Made by a program: the position numbers and the translations under genes
Assembly: GCA_903882805.1 (NCBI GenBank)
Contig: CAIRYK010000048.1
Location: 43,161 to 107,160, forward strand
Source: an uncultured Bacteroidota bacterium
GTDB taxonomy: Bacteria; Bacteroidota; Bacteroidia; Chitinophagales; Chitinophagaceae
DNA: 64,000 bases
Direction: 5' to 3'
Part shown: positions 25,885 to 34,475 of the stretch, in pieces
How the letters are laid out: the number at the start of each line of letters is the position of its first letter
How positions within the stretch are numbered: the first letter of the stretch is position 1
The notes under the pieces: generated by a model
The model's input: only the letters and a program-made list of their open reading frames with translations
What the model was told of the DNA's origin: nothing
Databases searched by the model: none

Positions 25885-28320
25885 CTACTTGACGTCAATA
25901 GGAATAGACAACATTAGGCTGAAATTTCTGCCCATGTTATAAATGCCCGGTCGGCCTGTTGCCTGGTTTGTTTCGGCATAGCGTAGCCTGCTCAATGCAT
26001 TCTGATAAGCAACATCTGTAAGGTTTTGTGCTGCTATGCTTACAGAAAAAAGTACCTGATGTTTTTTGTTCGTAATGTCTGTGCCAAAGCCAGCATCGAG
26101 TAAGGTATAACCGGGGTTGGTGGTTTCAGTTCCGTAGGGCGTAAAAACATTTGTTTGCGCAGAGTTGTTGTCGAAAGTGACTTTCGCATATGCGTTCTTA
26201 AAGTATTTACCCAGCGATTTTTTCTGTGCCCTCAATCCCAGTAGCCAGCGGGTAGGCGGCATATAGGGCAGGTTATCATTGCCTTCTACAGGGTGCAATA
26301 ATTGTCCACGCACATAAGAAAAAGTATTTTCAAGGTGTAGCCAGTCGAAAGGGTGCGGGTGAAGGTCCACATATACCTCACCGCCATACAGATTAGCGTC
26401 AGCTTGGTTATAGGCAAAGGCTGAAAATGATTGTTCATTATTGTATATCGGTATAGAGTCTGCGCCATTCACCGCATTCAGTTTGCGAATAAATATGAAA
26501 TTCTTTATATAATTGTCAAAAATAGCCAGATTGACCATAATGTAGTCGTCGCTCCAAGACATACCTAAGTCTGCCTGAAGGCTGTTTTCAGACGTTAGTT
26601 TCGCAGTGCCATATTCATAACGAAGTGTGCCATCATGTATTCCGTTTGCAGATAATTCGGCAATATTTGGTGAGCGATAGCCGCTTGCAAGGTTAAGCTT
26701 AACTATGGAACGGTTGGTCATGTTGTACCCAATGCCCATGCTGCCAGAAAAGTTGGAGAAATTTGCAGAAAACGGAACAAAAAGATCGAAAGGTACGGTT
26801 ACACTCTGGCTTGTGTTAGGCTGCAACATGATTACATCCTGTATTTTTTGATAAGCGCTTATAGTGCGGAAGTTGTAACGCGCACCACCTGAAACAGTCC
26901 ATTTTTTCCAATCTTTTTTAGCAAGTCCATATACGCCAATGTCGAACAACTTATAGTCGGGTATCAGAAATTCATCGCCCAGATTAGTGTTCCACTGGCT
27001 AAGTCCATTAGCTCCGGCGCTGATATGCCAGCCCTTTATATCGTTGAGATAGTATTTTAGGTCGTAGGTAAATGTTTCTAACTGAAGGAGTAGGCCAGCT
27101 TTATCTGGCTGGGTCACATCGCTGAATTCACTTCTTGTGTTGCGCTGATAGCCAAGTAGCAAAGCAAGACGACCGCCATTCCCTAAATAAAGATTATTGT
27201 CTAATACCACCTTTTGGTGGTTGATATGTTGATAGGGTACCGCCATAGCAAACGAGGTATTATCGTCGTTAGTTATCTGGCTAAGTACTGGGCCATTTAC
27301 ATTTATTTCTTTCAGGAAGTTGCCAGTAACACTGTCTCTAATACCTTCAGGAATGCCGGTTTTTTCGTCGAAAGAAGAGTAGGATACCCTCGATGAACCC
27401 CAACTACGGTTAATACCTACACTTGCGCCATAGTCCGTATTATGAAAACGAGTATTGTATACATACCCATCGTATTTGTTTTTATAGTCGTGGGCGTCTT
27501 TTTGCGTGGCATATAGTTTCCAGCTCAGGCCATTTTTGTTGCCGCCTACATCGGTATGTAACGCAGACAGGCCCGGGTTGAATTGATAGTTGCCGGTAAT
27601 ATTTCCTTTTATTTTACCATCTGGTATATCGGGCGTAGATATTACGTTGATAACTCCTGCAAGCGCATCCGAACCGTAAGCCAGTGATGCAGGCCCCTTT
27701 AGCACTTCTACTCTAGATACATTGTAGTCATCTATTTCTATACCATGTTCGTCGCCCCATTGTTGGCCTTCCTGTCTTACGCCATCATTTAGGGTAATTA
27801 TGCGGTTATAGCCCAATCCGCGTATTACAGGTTTGGATATAGAGGGGCCGGTAGTTACCGCCGTTACGCCCGGTAGGTTAGTTATAGCATCTATAATATT
27901 CGACGAAACATTTTCGTGCATATCCCTTATGCTCATGCTCTGTATAGGTATCAGGCTCTTGCGTTCCTCTGTGGCAAGGCTTGACCCTGTAACAACAACT
28001 TCGTTTTTTTCAATAAGGCTTTCGTTAAGAGCGATATCCAGCTTGGTATCGCCATCAATAGTAACTTGAAGTGTAAGTGTAGCAAAACTCAGCTGGTGCA
28101 CCTGCAACAAGTAAGCGCCCTTAGGAAGGTTGATAATTCGATAACGACCAAAACTATCTGACGCAGCGCCCGTTTTTAGGTCTATTATTTCTACAACAGC
28201 GCCTTCCAGAGGCGCACCTTTAGTGTCTGTGATTTTTCCGCTCAGCGTATTTCCTGCAAATGTGCTAAAGGGTAATAATATTACGATTAAAATATATAAA
28301 ATGCTACGTCCGAGGTTCAT
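25885..28320 (-). CDS. TonB-dependent outer-membrane receptor
   Basis: The ATG at 28320 is preferred (811 residues) because it gives a signal peptide (MNLGRSILYILIVILLPFST, then FAGN). An ATG at 28455 would place 45 unlike residues before it. Residues about 23-105 are a carboxypeptidase-regulatory-like domain (LSGKITDTKGAPLEGAVVEI). The plug follows (ITNLPGVTAVTTGPSISKPV, RGLGYNRIITLNDGVR, VEVLKGPASLAYGSDALAGV), then a long beta-barrel ending in an aromatic strand. The plug phrase QQWGDEHGIEID is typical of receptors proposed to import metals, but the ligand is not proven here. No SusD gene is adjacent. Confidence 0.9.
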   Translation of the reverse strand: MNLGRSILYILIVILLPFSTFAGNTLSGKITDTKGAPLEGAVVEIIDLKTGAASDSFGRYRIINLPKGAYLLQVHQLSFATLTLQVTIDGDTKLDIALNESLIEKNEVVVTGSSLATEERKSLIPIQSMSIRDMHENVSSNIIDAITNLPGVTAVTTGPSISKPVIRGLGYNRIITLNDGVRQEGQQWGDEHGIEIDDYNVSRVEVLKGPASLAYGSDALAGVINVISTPDIPDGKIKGNITGNYQFNPGLSALHTDVGGNKNGLSWKLYATQKDAHDYKNKYDGYVYNTRFHNTDYGASVGINRSWGSSRVSYSSFDEKTGIPEGIRDSVTGNFLKEINVNGPVLSQITNDDNTSFAMAVPYQHINHQKVVLDNNLYLGNGGRLALLLGYQRNTRSEFSDVTQPDKAGLLLQLETFTYDLKYYLNDIKGWHISAGANGLSQWNTNLGDEFLIPDYKLFDIGVYGLAKKDWKKWTVSGGARYNFRTISAYQKIQDVIMLQPNTSQSVTVPFDLFVPFSANFSNFSGSMGIGYNMTNRSIVKLNLASGYRSPNIAELSANGIHDGTLRYEYGTAKLTSENSLQADLGMSWSDDYIMVNLAIFDNYIKNFIFIRKLNAVNGADSIPIYNNEQSFSAFAYNQADANLYGGEVYVDLHPHPFDWLHLENTFSYVRGQLLHPVEGNDNLPYMPPTRWLLGLRAQKKSLGKYFKNAYAKVTFDNNSAQTNVFTPYGTETTNPGYTLLDAGFGTDITNKKHQVLFSVSIAAQNLTDVAYQNALSRLRYAETNQATGRPGIYNMGRNFSLMLSIPIDVK

Positions 28321-28474
28321 TGATCCTTGAAGTTTCGATATTTGGTTGCTATTTTTCAACACACGATTCTGCCGCATAAATTGTGCCAGAATTCTGTGTA
28401 TTAATAAATAGTTAGTAAAAACGCCTAAAAAGGCCTTTGTGTAGCTAAAATTCACTTTTTCGACATGCTAAATG

Positions 28475-28517
28475 GAGAAAGCCCACAAATATTACTAGAA
28501 TATCTATGGGCTTTCTC
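28475..28517 (-). terminator. Hairpin downstream of kynU
   Basis: Arms GAGAAAGCCCA (28475-28485) and TGGGCTTTCTC (28507-28517) are perfect 11-bp complements around a 21-nt AT-rich loop. It lies between the leftward kynureninase gene and the leftward receptor gene and probably ends the former. The T-tract is weak. Confidence 0.55.
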
Positions 28518-28563
28518 TGTTATACGGTCAATGAAAACTTGTTATTGTTTTGGGGTCCTAATA

Positions 28564-29865
28564 TTAACCTTCCGCTGCATAGGTGTAATTTTCTGAAATT
28601 TCCTTTAGTTCCATGAGCGCTTCATAAAACTTGAAGCAGTCTTCATAGGTATTATAAAGTGGCGTAGGCGCTATTCTTATTACATTAGGTTCGCGCCAGT
28701 CTGCAACAATTCCTTTGTAAGTTAGATAGTCGAACACATTCCTGCCGTTTTCTGAAAATAACAACGATAGCTGGCAACCACGTTTTTCTGGTTTAGATGG
28801 TGTTATTATCTCAAATGGCAAATGTGTTACCTGGCGCAGAAGGAACTCCATATAACCAGTCAGTTTAATGCTTTTTTCTCTAAGCGTAGCCATCCCAGCT
28901 TTATCGAAAATATCTAACGAAGCATTATGCGCTACCATGTTGAACACTGGTGCGTTGCTCATTTGCCAGCTACCAGCCCCTTTTTGTGGAATAAATCCTT
29001 TTCGCATTTTAAACCTATCGGTCTCATCATTTCCCCACCAGCCGCCAAGTCGGAACACTTCCGGATTGTTGCCGTGTTTTTCGTGCACAAAAGCTCCGCC
29101 CACTCCGCCAGGACCTGAATTTAGGTATTTGTAAGAGCACCAGCAGGCAAAATCTACATCCCATTTATGTAGCTCCAGCGGCATATTGCCTACGGCATGC
29201 GCCAAATCAAATCCGGCGTATGCGCCAACGCTGTGCGCCGCAGCAGTAATTTGTTGTAAATCAAAAAACTGCCCGGTATAATAATTTACTCCTCCAATCA
29301 TTACAAGCGCAAGCGTATTGCCCGCTGTAGCGATAGCGTTGAGAATGTCTTCTTCTTCTATTAAATGTTGTCCCTCGCGCGGCGCTATTTCTATTATAGC
29401 ATCATTTGGGTCAAAACCGTGCATCCTTACCTGTGTTTCTACAGCATATTGATCTGATGGAAAAGCGCCGGCTTCCATTAGGATTTTATATCTGCCATTT
29501 TTTGGGCGGTAAAATGAAATCATTAAAAGGTGCAGGTTCACTGAAAGCGTGTTCATTGCAACAACCTCGTCTTTCTTCGCGCCCACTATTTTTGCCAGGC
29601 GATCTTCGAAAATATGATGATAACTAAACCAGGGATAACCTGCTCTGAAATGCCCTTCCACGCCATGCCGAGCCCAATCGCGCAACTCGCACTCCATCAG
29701 GTAGCTCACCATTTTGGGTTGCAGCCCAAGCGAATTGCCGCAAAAATAGCGTACATCTTCTTCGTTGTGTTGAGGAAACAAAAAACGCTCTCGGAATGGG
29801 AATAATATATCTATCTGATCTTGTTCCTGTGCATATTCCAGCGATGCTTCGTATGAAGTGGACAT
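28564..29865 (-). CDS. kynU: Kynureninase
   Basis: The 433-residue PLP enzyme cleaves L-kynurenine or 3-hydroxykynurenine to anthranilate (or 3-hydroxyanthranilate) and alanine in tryptophan breakdown or NAD synthesis. Motifs: YFCGNSLGLQP at 40-50, HFRAGYPWFSYHHIFEDRLA, MNTLSVNLHLLMISFYRP, the PLP Lys246 in CWCSYKYLNSGPGGVGGAFV, and PNVIRIAPTPLYNTYEDCFK. Length is normal. No other kynurenine-pathway gene is adjacent. Confidence 0.95.
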   Translation of the reverse strand: MSTSYEASLEYAQEQDQIDILFPFRERFLFPQHNEEDVRYFCGNSLGLQPKMVSYLMECELRDWARHGVEGHFRAGYPWFSYHHIFEDRLAKIVGAKKDEVVAMNTLSVNLHLLMISFYRPKNGRYKILMEAGAFPSDQYAVETQVRMHGFDPNDAIIEIAPREGQHLIEEEDILNAIATAGNTLALVMIGGVNYYTGQFFDLQQITAAAHSVGAYAGFDLAHAVGNMPLELHKWDVDFACWCSYKYLNSGPGGVGGAFVHEKHGNNPEVFRLGGWWGNDETDRFKMRKGFIPQKGAGSWQMSNAPVFNMVAHNASLDIFDKAGMATLREKSIKLTGYMEFLLRQVTHLPFEIITPSKPEKRGCQLSLLFSENGRNVFDYLTYKGIVADWREPNVIRIAPTPLYNTYEDCFKFYEALMELKEISENYTYAAEG

Positions 29866-30071
29866 GGATTAAAATAATTTTGGCCAAAAGTAAATACTTA
29901 TCCTGATAATAAGGGATGTAAGTTGAACCAGATGTTACCTGAATGCTATGTTTTGGCAGGAGGATATCTGCCGATAATTAGTCTTGTATCACCGATTAAT
30001 TGCCTGCGCTCGCCGACAATTAATTCTATGTTCACAATTGATGGCGTACTTTTGATAAAAATTTCTAAGCA

Positions 30072-30650
30072 ATGAAAGGATTGTATATTGCCATCGGAGT
30101 AATATTATTTTTGGTGTTAGTTGGCGGTTGTGGTTACAACGGAATGAACACCAGCCAAAAGGATGCACAGCAAACCTGGGCAGACGTGCAGAGCAGCTAC
30201 CAGCGCCGCGCCGATCTAATACCTAACCTTGTAGCTACTGTTAAGGGCGTAGCAAATTTTGAAACTACGACACTTACTCAGGTAATTCAGGCCAGGGCCA
30301 ACGCTACATCTATTAAAATGGACGCAAAAGACCTCACACCAGAAAAACTTAAAGAATTTCAGGCTTCTCAGGGACAGTTGAGTCAGGCATTGGGCAGACT
30401 TATGGTTGTTTCTGAACAGTATCCTACGCTTAAAGCCAACGAAAATTTCAGAGACCTGCAAAATCAATTGGAAGGAACAGAAAACCGTATTAAAGTAGCC
30501 AGAGACGCCTACAACAAAGCGGTAAAAGACTATAATGTGAAGGTGACAAACTTCCCAAATAACATACTTGCCGGAATGTTCCACTTCAAAGAAATGGAAA
30601 TGTTTAAGGCTGACGAAGGAGCAAAAAATGCGCCTAAGGTTCAGTTTTAG
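30072..30650 (+). CDS. lemA: LemA-family membrane protein
   Basis: The 192-residue protein has a short N-terminal hydrophobic segment with a Cys (IAIGVILFLVLVGGCGYNGM), then the helical LemA core: QQTWADVQSSYQRRADLIPN, LVATVKGVANFE, LSQALGRLMVVSEQYPTLKA and NFRDLQNQLEGTENRIKVAR. LemA proteins sit in the membrane with the helical bundle exposed. Function is poorly known. It is the first of three rightward genes with two TPM-domain proteins, a common arrangement. Confidence 0.92.
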   Translation: MKGLYIAIGVILFLVLVGGCGYNGMNTSQKDAQQTWADVQSSYQRRADLIPNLVATVKGVANFETTTLTQVIQARANATSIKMDAKDLTPEKLKEFQASQGQLSQALGRLMVVSEQYPTLKANENFRDLQNQLEGTENRIKVARDAYNKAVKDYNVKVTNFPNNILAGMFHFKEMEMFKADEGAKNAPKVQF

Positions 30651-30762
30651 TGAATCCTGAAAACTGCATACCGTACCTTGCTTAGGCCAGTTACGGTATG
30701 CAACGATTCAGTTGCGCAGAATGGCGCTAAATAATTTACGTTCCCTCAAATCACGAGCCTTT

Positions 30763-31221
30763 ATGCTCCCTTTTTTTAAGAAAAAGCCGCTCTTGAAAGC
30801 CGCCGATCAGCAAATGATTGAGCAAAGCATACAGCAGGCTGAAAGTAAGACCAGCGGCGAAATCAGGGTTTATGTAGAGCCTCATTGCGCACAAGCTGAC
30901 GCAATAGACAGGGCAAAGGAGATTTTTGCCCAGCTGGGTATGGAAAAGACGCAGGCGCGCAATGCTATAATAGTATACGTGGCTATTACCGATAGAAAGT
31001 TTGCTTTGTTTGGCGATAAAGTCATTTATGAAAATGCAGGCGGAGCGCAGTTTTGGAAAAAAGCTGCTGACACTATGGCCACAAAACTGAAACAAAACAA
31101 ACTTGCCGAAGGTATATCTGATTGTGTTTTGGAACTTGGCGCGGCTTTGGCCCAACATTTTCCTTACGACCCAACTACAAAGAAAAATGAATTGCCTGAC
31201 GAAATAGTCTTTGGAAAATGA
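30763..31221 (+). CDS. TPM-domain protein, cytoplasmic form
   Basis: The ATG at 30763 (152 residues, MLPFFKKKPLLKAADQQMIE) matches the usual family start. A TTG at 30712 and an ATG at 30721 lie upstream but add unlike residues. The TPM domain is read from QSIQQAESKTSGEIRVYVEP, ARNAIIVYVAITDRKFALFG and GISDCVLELGAALAQHFPYD. No signal peptide or transmembrane segment is present, unlike the next gene. The stop overlaps the following ATG by four bases, so the two are translated together. Activity unknown; some TPM proteins have phosphatase activity. Confidence 0.82.
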   Translation: MLPFFKKKPLLKAADQQMIEQSIQQAESKTSGEIRVYVEPHCAQADAIDRAKEIFAQLGMEKTQARNAIIVYVAITDRKFALFGDKVIYENAGGAQFWKKAADTMATKLKQNKLAEGISDCVLELGAALAQHFPYDPTTKKNELPDEIVFGK

Positions 31222-32039
31222 TACATAATATAATGGTCAGGTTACGATATATTGGATTGACTTTATTTTTATCGCTTATTTGTCTGGTTTCGTTTGCTGC
31301 GCCTGGCGATATACCCGCTAGGCCAAATCCACCGAGGCTTGTTAACGATTTCGCTCATATGCTCAATGCCAGCGAAGTAGAACAACTGGAGCGTAAACTG
31401 GTGGAATATGAGCAAGCTTCATCTACACAAATTACAATCGTTACCATAGATGAGCTTGGCGATCAGGATGTGTCTGACTTTGCAATTAAGCTCGGAAAAG
31501 CTTGGGGTGTTGGTAAAAGCGGCAAGAACAATGGAGTAGTAGTGTTAGCATCGCTCACAGACCATAAGATAAATATTTCTACCGGTCGTGGGGTAGAAGG
31601 CGCTCTTACCGATTTGATGTGCGGTAGAATAATAAGGAATGAAATAGTGCCGGCGTTTAAACAAAAGAATTTTTTTGAAGGTTTTTCCAAAGCGGCAGAC
31701 GCTATTATACTGGCCACAAAGGGTGAATACAAAGCAGATCCCAAAGAAGAGCAATCGGGCGGCGGTGGTATTCCTATAAAAGCGATTATTATACTCATAG
31801 TTGTTATTATTGTCATCATCAAAATGTTTGGTCGCGGTGGCGGTGGTGGTCGTGGCGGTCGCGGCGGCGGCAATAGTTTTGGCGATTTTGCGACAGGTAT
31901 GCTTATAAGTAATTTGCTAAACAGCGGTAACCGTGGCGGTGGTAGCTGGGGTGGAGGAGGAGACAGCGGCGGCAGCGGTGGTTTTGGCGGCTTCGGCGGC
32001 GGCGATTTTGGCGGAGGCGGAGCAAGCGGAAGCTGGTAA
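31218..32039 (+). CDS. Exported TPM-domain protein with Gly-rich tail
   Basis: The 273-residue protein has a signal peptide (YIGLTLFLSLICLVSFAA), a TPM domain at about 38-170 (RLVNDFAHMLNASEVEQLER, SSTQITIVTIDELGDQDVSD, GVVVLASLTDHKINISTGRG), a transmembrane helix at about 187-202 (IPIKAIIILIVVIIVIIKMF) and a 70-residue Gly-rich tail (SGGFGGFGGGDFGGGGASGS). This layout is the standard YgcG type. It is anchored with the TPM domain outside the cytoplasm. It overlaps the previous gene by ATGA. Together with LemA it probably forms an envelope module of unknown role. Confidence 0.87.
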   Translation: MIHNIMVRLRYIGLTLFLSLICLVSFAAPGDIPARPNPPRLVNDFAHMLNASEVEQLERKLVEYEQASSTQITIVTIDELGDQDVSDFAIKLGKAWGVGKSGKNNGVVVLASLTDHKINISTGRGVEGALTDLMCGRIIRNEIVPAFKQKNFFEGFSKAADAIILATKGEYKADPKEEQSGGGGIPIKAIIILIVVIIVIIKMFGRGGGGGRGGRGGGNSFGDFATGMLISNLLNSGNRGGGSWGGGGDSGGSGGFGGFGGGDFGGGGASGSW

Positions 32040-32080
32040 ACGTGATAATACTGTAGTTAGGTTAATACGATTAAAATAGA

Positions 32081-32120
32081 TAAAGGCGGTAAAAATGAGT
32101 AATCATTTTTGCCGCCTTTA
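32081..32120 (+). terminator. Rho-independent terminator of the lemA operon
   Basis: An 18-bp stem with one G-T pair (32081-32098 with 32103-32120) and the 4-nt loop GTAA, followed by a T-rich stretch. Confidence 0.85.
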
Positions 32121-32124
32121 TTGT

Positions 32125-32166
32125 TTTCAATCTTTTCTGAAAATTAATTTTCAGAAAAGATTGAAA
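32125..32166. promoter_or_regulatory. 42-bp perfect palindrome, probable operator of the GbsR-type regulator
   Basis: Arms 32125-32145 and 32146-32166 are exact reverse complements with no loop. The right arm covers the -33 element of the regulator's own promoter. The left-arm sequence recurs at 32758-32778 with 19 of 21 bases identical, before the next two genes. This is the pattern expected for an autoregulated repressor. Confidence 0.65.
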
Positions 32167-32191
32167 GTTCAGAAATAACGTTTTATCTTTG
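32160..32191 (+). promoter_or_regulatory. Promoter of the GbsR-type regulator gene
   Basis: ATTG (32160-32163), a 20-nt spacer and TATCTTTG (32184-32191) fit the Bacteroidota promoter. The ATG is only 4 bases after the -7 element, so the mRNA is expected to be leaderless or nearly so. Confidence 0.6.
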
Positions 32192-32195
32192 AGTC

Positions 32196-32702
32196 ATGAA
32201 TTTAGCGGAGGCCAAACAACAATTTATACAGAACTGGGGAGTGTTAGGTAGTCAGTGGGGTATAAACCGGACAATGGCGCAGATACATGCACTGTTGTTG
32301 GTTTCGTCCGAACCGCTTAGCGCCGACGAAATAATGAACCAACTGAAAATAAGCCGCGGCAACGCCAATATGAATGTGCGCGACCTGATGGATTGGGGTA
32401 TAGTTGAAAAAATATTGAAGCCGGGCGAAAGGAAGGAGTTTTTTGTAGCCGAGAAAGATATTTGGACTGTGGCTATGCGCATTGTAAAAGAACGCAAGCG
32501 TCGCGAAGTAGAGCCTATACTCAATGCGCTTAACCAACTAAAAGAGGTAGACGCAGAAAAAAACGATAGAGAAGCGCAAGAGTTTGTATCAGTTATAAAC
32601 GACATACAGAAGTTTGCAAACCAGGCCAGCAAAGGTGTAGATGGACTCGTGAAAATGGATGAGCACTGGTTTGCAGGTACGCTCTTGAAACTCTTTAAGT
32701 AA
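32196..32702 (+). CDS. GbsR/MarR-family transcriptional regulator
   Basis: The 168-residue protein has a winged-helix domain at about 20-90: GSQWGINRTMAQIHALLLVS, EPLSADEIMNQLKISRGNAN, MNVRDLMDWGIVEKILKPGE and RKEFFVAEKDIWTV. A charged helical C-terminal part for dimerisation follows. The start MNLAEAKQQFIQNWGVLGSQ agrees with the family. Upstream lies a 42-bp palindrome over its promoter and downstream a matching half-site, so it very probably represses itself and the next two genes. The inducing signal is unknown. Confidence 0.88.
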   Translation: MNLAEAKQQFIQNWGVLGSQWGINRTMAQIHALLLVSSEPLSADEIMNQLKISRGNANMNVRDLMDWGIVEKILKPGERKEFFVAEKDIWTVAMRIVKERKRREVEPILNALNQLKEVDAEKNDREAQEFVSVINDIQKFANQASKGVDGLVKMDEHWFAGTLLKLFK

Positions 32703-32757
32703 TACAATAAGTAAACTACTACGAAACCGGTTCGCCGGTTTTTAAAAGCTAAAAAAC

Positions 32758-32798
32758 TTTCAATAATTTCTGAAAATTCTATTAATTCAGTACTTTAT
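32758..32798 (+). promoter_or_regulatory. Second operator-like site and promoter before the membrane-protein pair
   Basis: Bases 32758-32778 repeat the left arm of the upstream palindrome (19 of 21 identical). A promoter-like TTTC (32767-32770), 20-nt spacer and TACTTTAT (32791-32798) overlaps it, with an inverted repeat CTGAA/TTCAG between the elements. The site lies 100 bases before the next ATG. Confidence 0.55.
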
Positions 32799-32897
32799 GA
32801 CATACAGAATACATGCTCCACCTACTGCTATCATTTTTACGACACCCACATCTAAATCAATCTTTTTTCAATCATCCAACAACTAAAATCAAATTTT

Positions 32898-33296
32898 ATG
32901 AGCAATATAGTTTTGCTTTACGGGCTCTATGTAGCCATTACCATTGTCCTCACTATTTGGGTAGCGCACACGCTGTTTAAGAACGGACAAGTGTTTCTGA
33001 TAGATATTTTTCATGGCAATATTCAATTGGCCGAAGCGGTGAATAACCTGCTTTGGGTAGGTTTTTACCTCATCAACATCGGCTATGCCGTATATACGCT
33101 TCAAGTGCTCGACGATATTGTAAATGCACGAAAACTGATAGAAGTGCTAAGTCTTAAAATAGGGGCAATAATATTAATACTCGGCGGCATGCGCTTTTTC
33201 AATATGATGCTCTTCTTCCGCCTATGCAAACGCGCTCTTGAAGACAAAAAAGCAAACGCCCCCTACGATTATCGTTTAAACCCTGAAAACTTATAG
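32898..33296 (+). CDS. Small polytopic membrane protein
   Basis: The 132-residue protein has about three transmembrane segments: residues 4-24 (IVLLYGLYVAITIVLTIWVA), 49-69 (NLLWVGFYLINIGYAVYTLQ) and 86-110 (KIGAIILILGGMRFFNMMLF). The basic C-terminal end is cytoplasmic. No family was recognised. It starts 3 bases before the next small membrane protein and lies behind a GbsR-type regulator and a probable operator, so it is probably a regulated target. Confidence 0.75.
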   Translation: MSNIVLLYGLYVAITIVLTIWVAHTLFKNGQVFLIDIFHGNIQLAEAVNNLLWVGFYLINIGYAVYTLQVLDDIVNARKLIEVLSLKIGAIILILGGMRFFNMMLFFRLCKRALEDKKANAPYDYRLNPENL

Positions 33297-33299
33297 ACC

Positions 33300-33710
33300 A
33301 TGAAAACCACATTATTGTTGAAACAAATGGATATAGCTGTGCAAATTATTTGCCTGCTTTCTCCGGTAGCGTTTACTGTTTTAACCAATAACAGCGACTA
33401 TTTGATTGCTATTTATTTTGCGGTTGGCGTTACGCAGATAATCAGTTGTTTTGCTAACAAGCTGTACCTCGATGACACGCTAAGAAGCAACAGGAGAAAA
33501 GCGTATGAGATTACATTGCTCATTACAATAATAATTGGTTTAATTATTGGCGGTGGTCTATTCATTAGCCCGGCATTTGGCGGAGGAGTTTATGTATACC
33601 TAATCGCTTTATTATTTGTAAGTCCATTTTTAGCAATTTGGTATGGGTATATTTCATTTGCTGAAACAAGCTACATAAAAAAACTTGCCAATCGTAAAAT
33701 GTATGTTTAG
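33300..33710 (+). CDS. Small polytopic membrane protein
   Basis: The 136-residue protein has about four hydrophobic segments (IAVQIICLLSPVAFTVL, YLIAIYFAVGVTQIISCFA, EITLLITIIIGLIIGGGLFI and VYVYLIALLFVSPFLAIWYG) and a short basic end. No motif or family was recognised. The ATG follows the preceding stop by 3 bases, so it is in one operon with that gene; both may be components of one membrane complex. Confidence 0.75.
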   Translation: MKTTLLLKQMDIAVQIICLLSPVAFTVLTNNSDYLIAIYFAVGVTQIISCFANKLYLDDTLRSNRRKAYEITLLITIIIGLIIGGGLFISPAFGGGVYVYLIALLFVSPFLAIWYGYISFAETSYIKKLANRKMYV

Positions 33711-33773
33711 AATACGGTCGGCAGATGTATGTAACCGAATATCAAAACTTGATACAGCCATAATTTTATTGCA

Positions 33774-33804
33774 TTTGGTTGCTATGCGTTTCCGATTATC
33801 TTTG
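33774..33804 (+). promoter_or_regulatory. Bacteroidota-type promoter of the OsmC gene
   Basis: TTTG (33774-33777), a 19-nt spacer and TATCTTTG (33797-33804) is an exact match to the consensus, 26 bases before the ATG. It is the clearest promoter in the window. Confidence 0.75.
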
Positions 33805-33830
33805 TAACAAACAAAACTAAAACAGCTAGC

Positions 33831-34241
33831 ATGAAACGTAACGCAACAGCCGTATGGAATGGAACAGGTAAAGAAGGTTCTGGCCATCTCACCACACAAA
33901 GCACAGTTCTGAACAAAACACAATATTCATATAAAAGCCGTTTCGACGATGGCGTAGGTACAAATCCGGAGGAATTGATTGCCGCTGCACACGCAGGTTG
34001 CTACACAATGAAATTGACGTTTTTATTGAACAGCGCTAACATTGTGCCAGACGAGCTCAACACTACTTGCACTATAACCCTGGATGCAGGCGTTATTACT
34101 AAGAGCGAATTGCAGGTGACTGGCAGAGTGCCGGGTATTACTGCCGACGAGTTTAAAGAGTGGGCAGAAAAAGCAAGAGTAGGTTGCCTGGTTACTCAGC
34201 TCTACAAATGCGAAACTACTGCCGAAGCCACACTGGCCTAA
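33831..34241 (+). CDS. OsmC/Ohr-family peroxidase
   Basis: The 136-residue protein has the two redox Cys of the family: Cys57 in LIAAAHAGCYTMKL and Cys119 in KARVGCLVTQLYKC. The N-terminal part (ATAVWNGTGKEGSGHLTT) and GTNPEELIAAAHAGC identify the OsmC branch rather than Ohr. It reduces organic peroxides with thiol electrons in the cytoplasm. It is a single gene with its own consensus promoter and terminator. Confidence 0.92.
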   Translation: MKRNATAVWNGTGKEGSGHLTTQSTVLNKTQYSYKSRFDDGVGTNPEELIAAAHAGCYTMKLTFLLNSANIVPDELNTTCTITLDAGVITKSELQVTGRVPGITADEFKEWAEKARVGCLVTQLYKCETTAEATLA

Positions 34242-34261
34242 CGTACATTCCCTAACATATT

Positions 34262-34293
34262 ATAGCCGCCCTACAACAGGGCGGCTATTTTTG
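34262..34293 (+). terminator. Rho-independent terminator of the OsmC gene
   Basis: A perfect 11-bp stem ATAGCCGCCCT/AGGGCGGCTAT (34262-34272, 34278-34288) with loop ACAAC and a following T run. Confidence 0.9.
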
Positions 34294-34368
34294 TTTTAAA
34301 ATATCCCCGGAAAACTAAAAAAAATTAACAAAAAATATTTTATCTTTCGACTTCGAGGATTCGGTTCT

Positions 34369-34456
34369 AATATGTGCCTGCTGTAAAGAAGCGCATATTC
34401 AGTAAAGTGCAGAGGATTGTAGTAGCATAATATTTAGTCTCCGGCCTGACGCCGGA
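34369..34456 (+). promoter_or_regulatory. Structured leader before nuoM
   Basis: Two hairpins lie in the 5' region of nuoM: AATATGTGC/GCGCATATT (34369-34377 with 34391-34399, one G-T pair) and TCCGGC/GCCGGA (34440-34445 with 34451-34456), the second ending 20 bases before the ATG. They may be a leader structure or just a weak terminator. No known riboswitch was recognised. Confidence 0.3.
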
Positions 34457-34475
34457 TTAACTTTTAACTTTTGAA

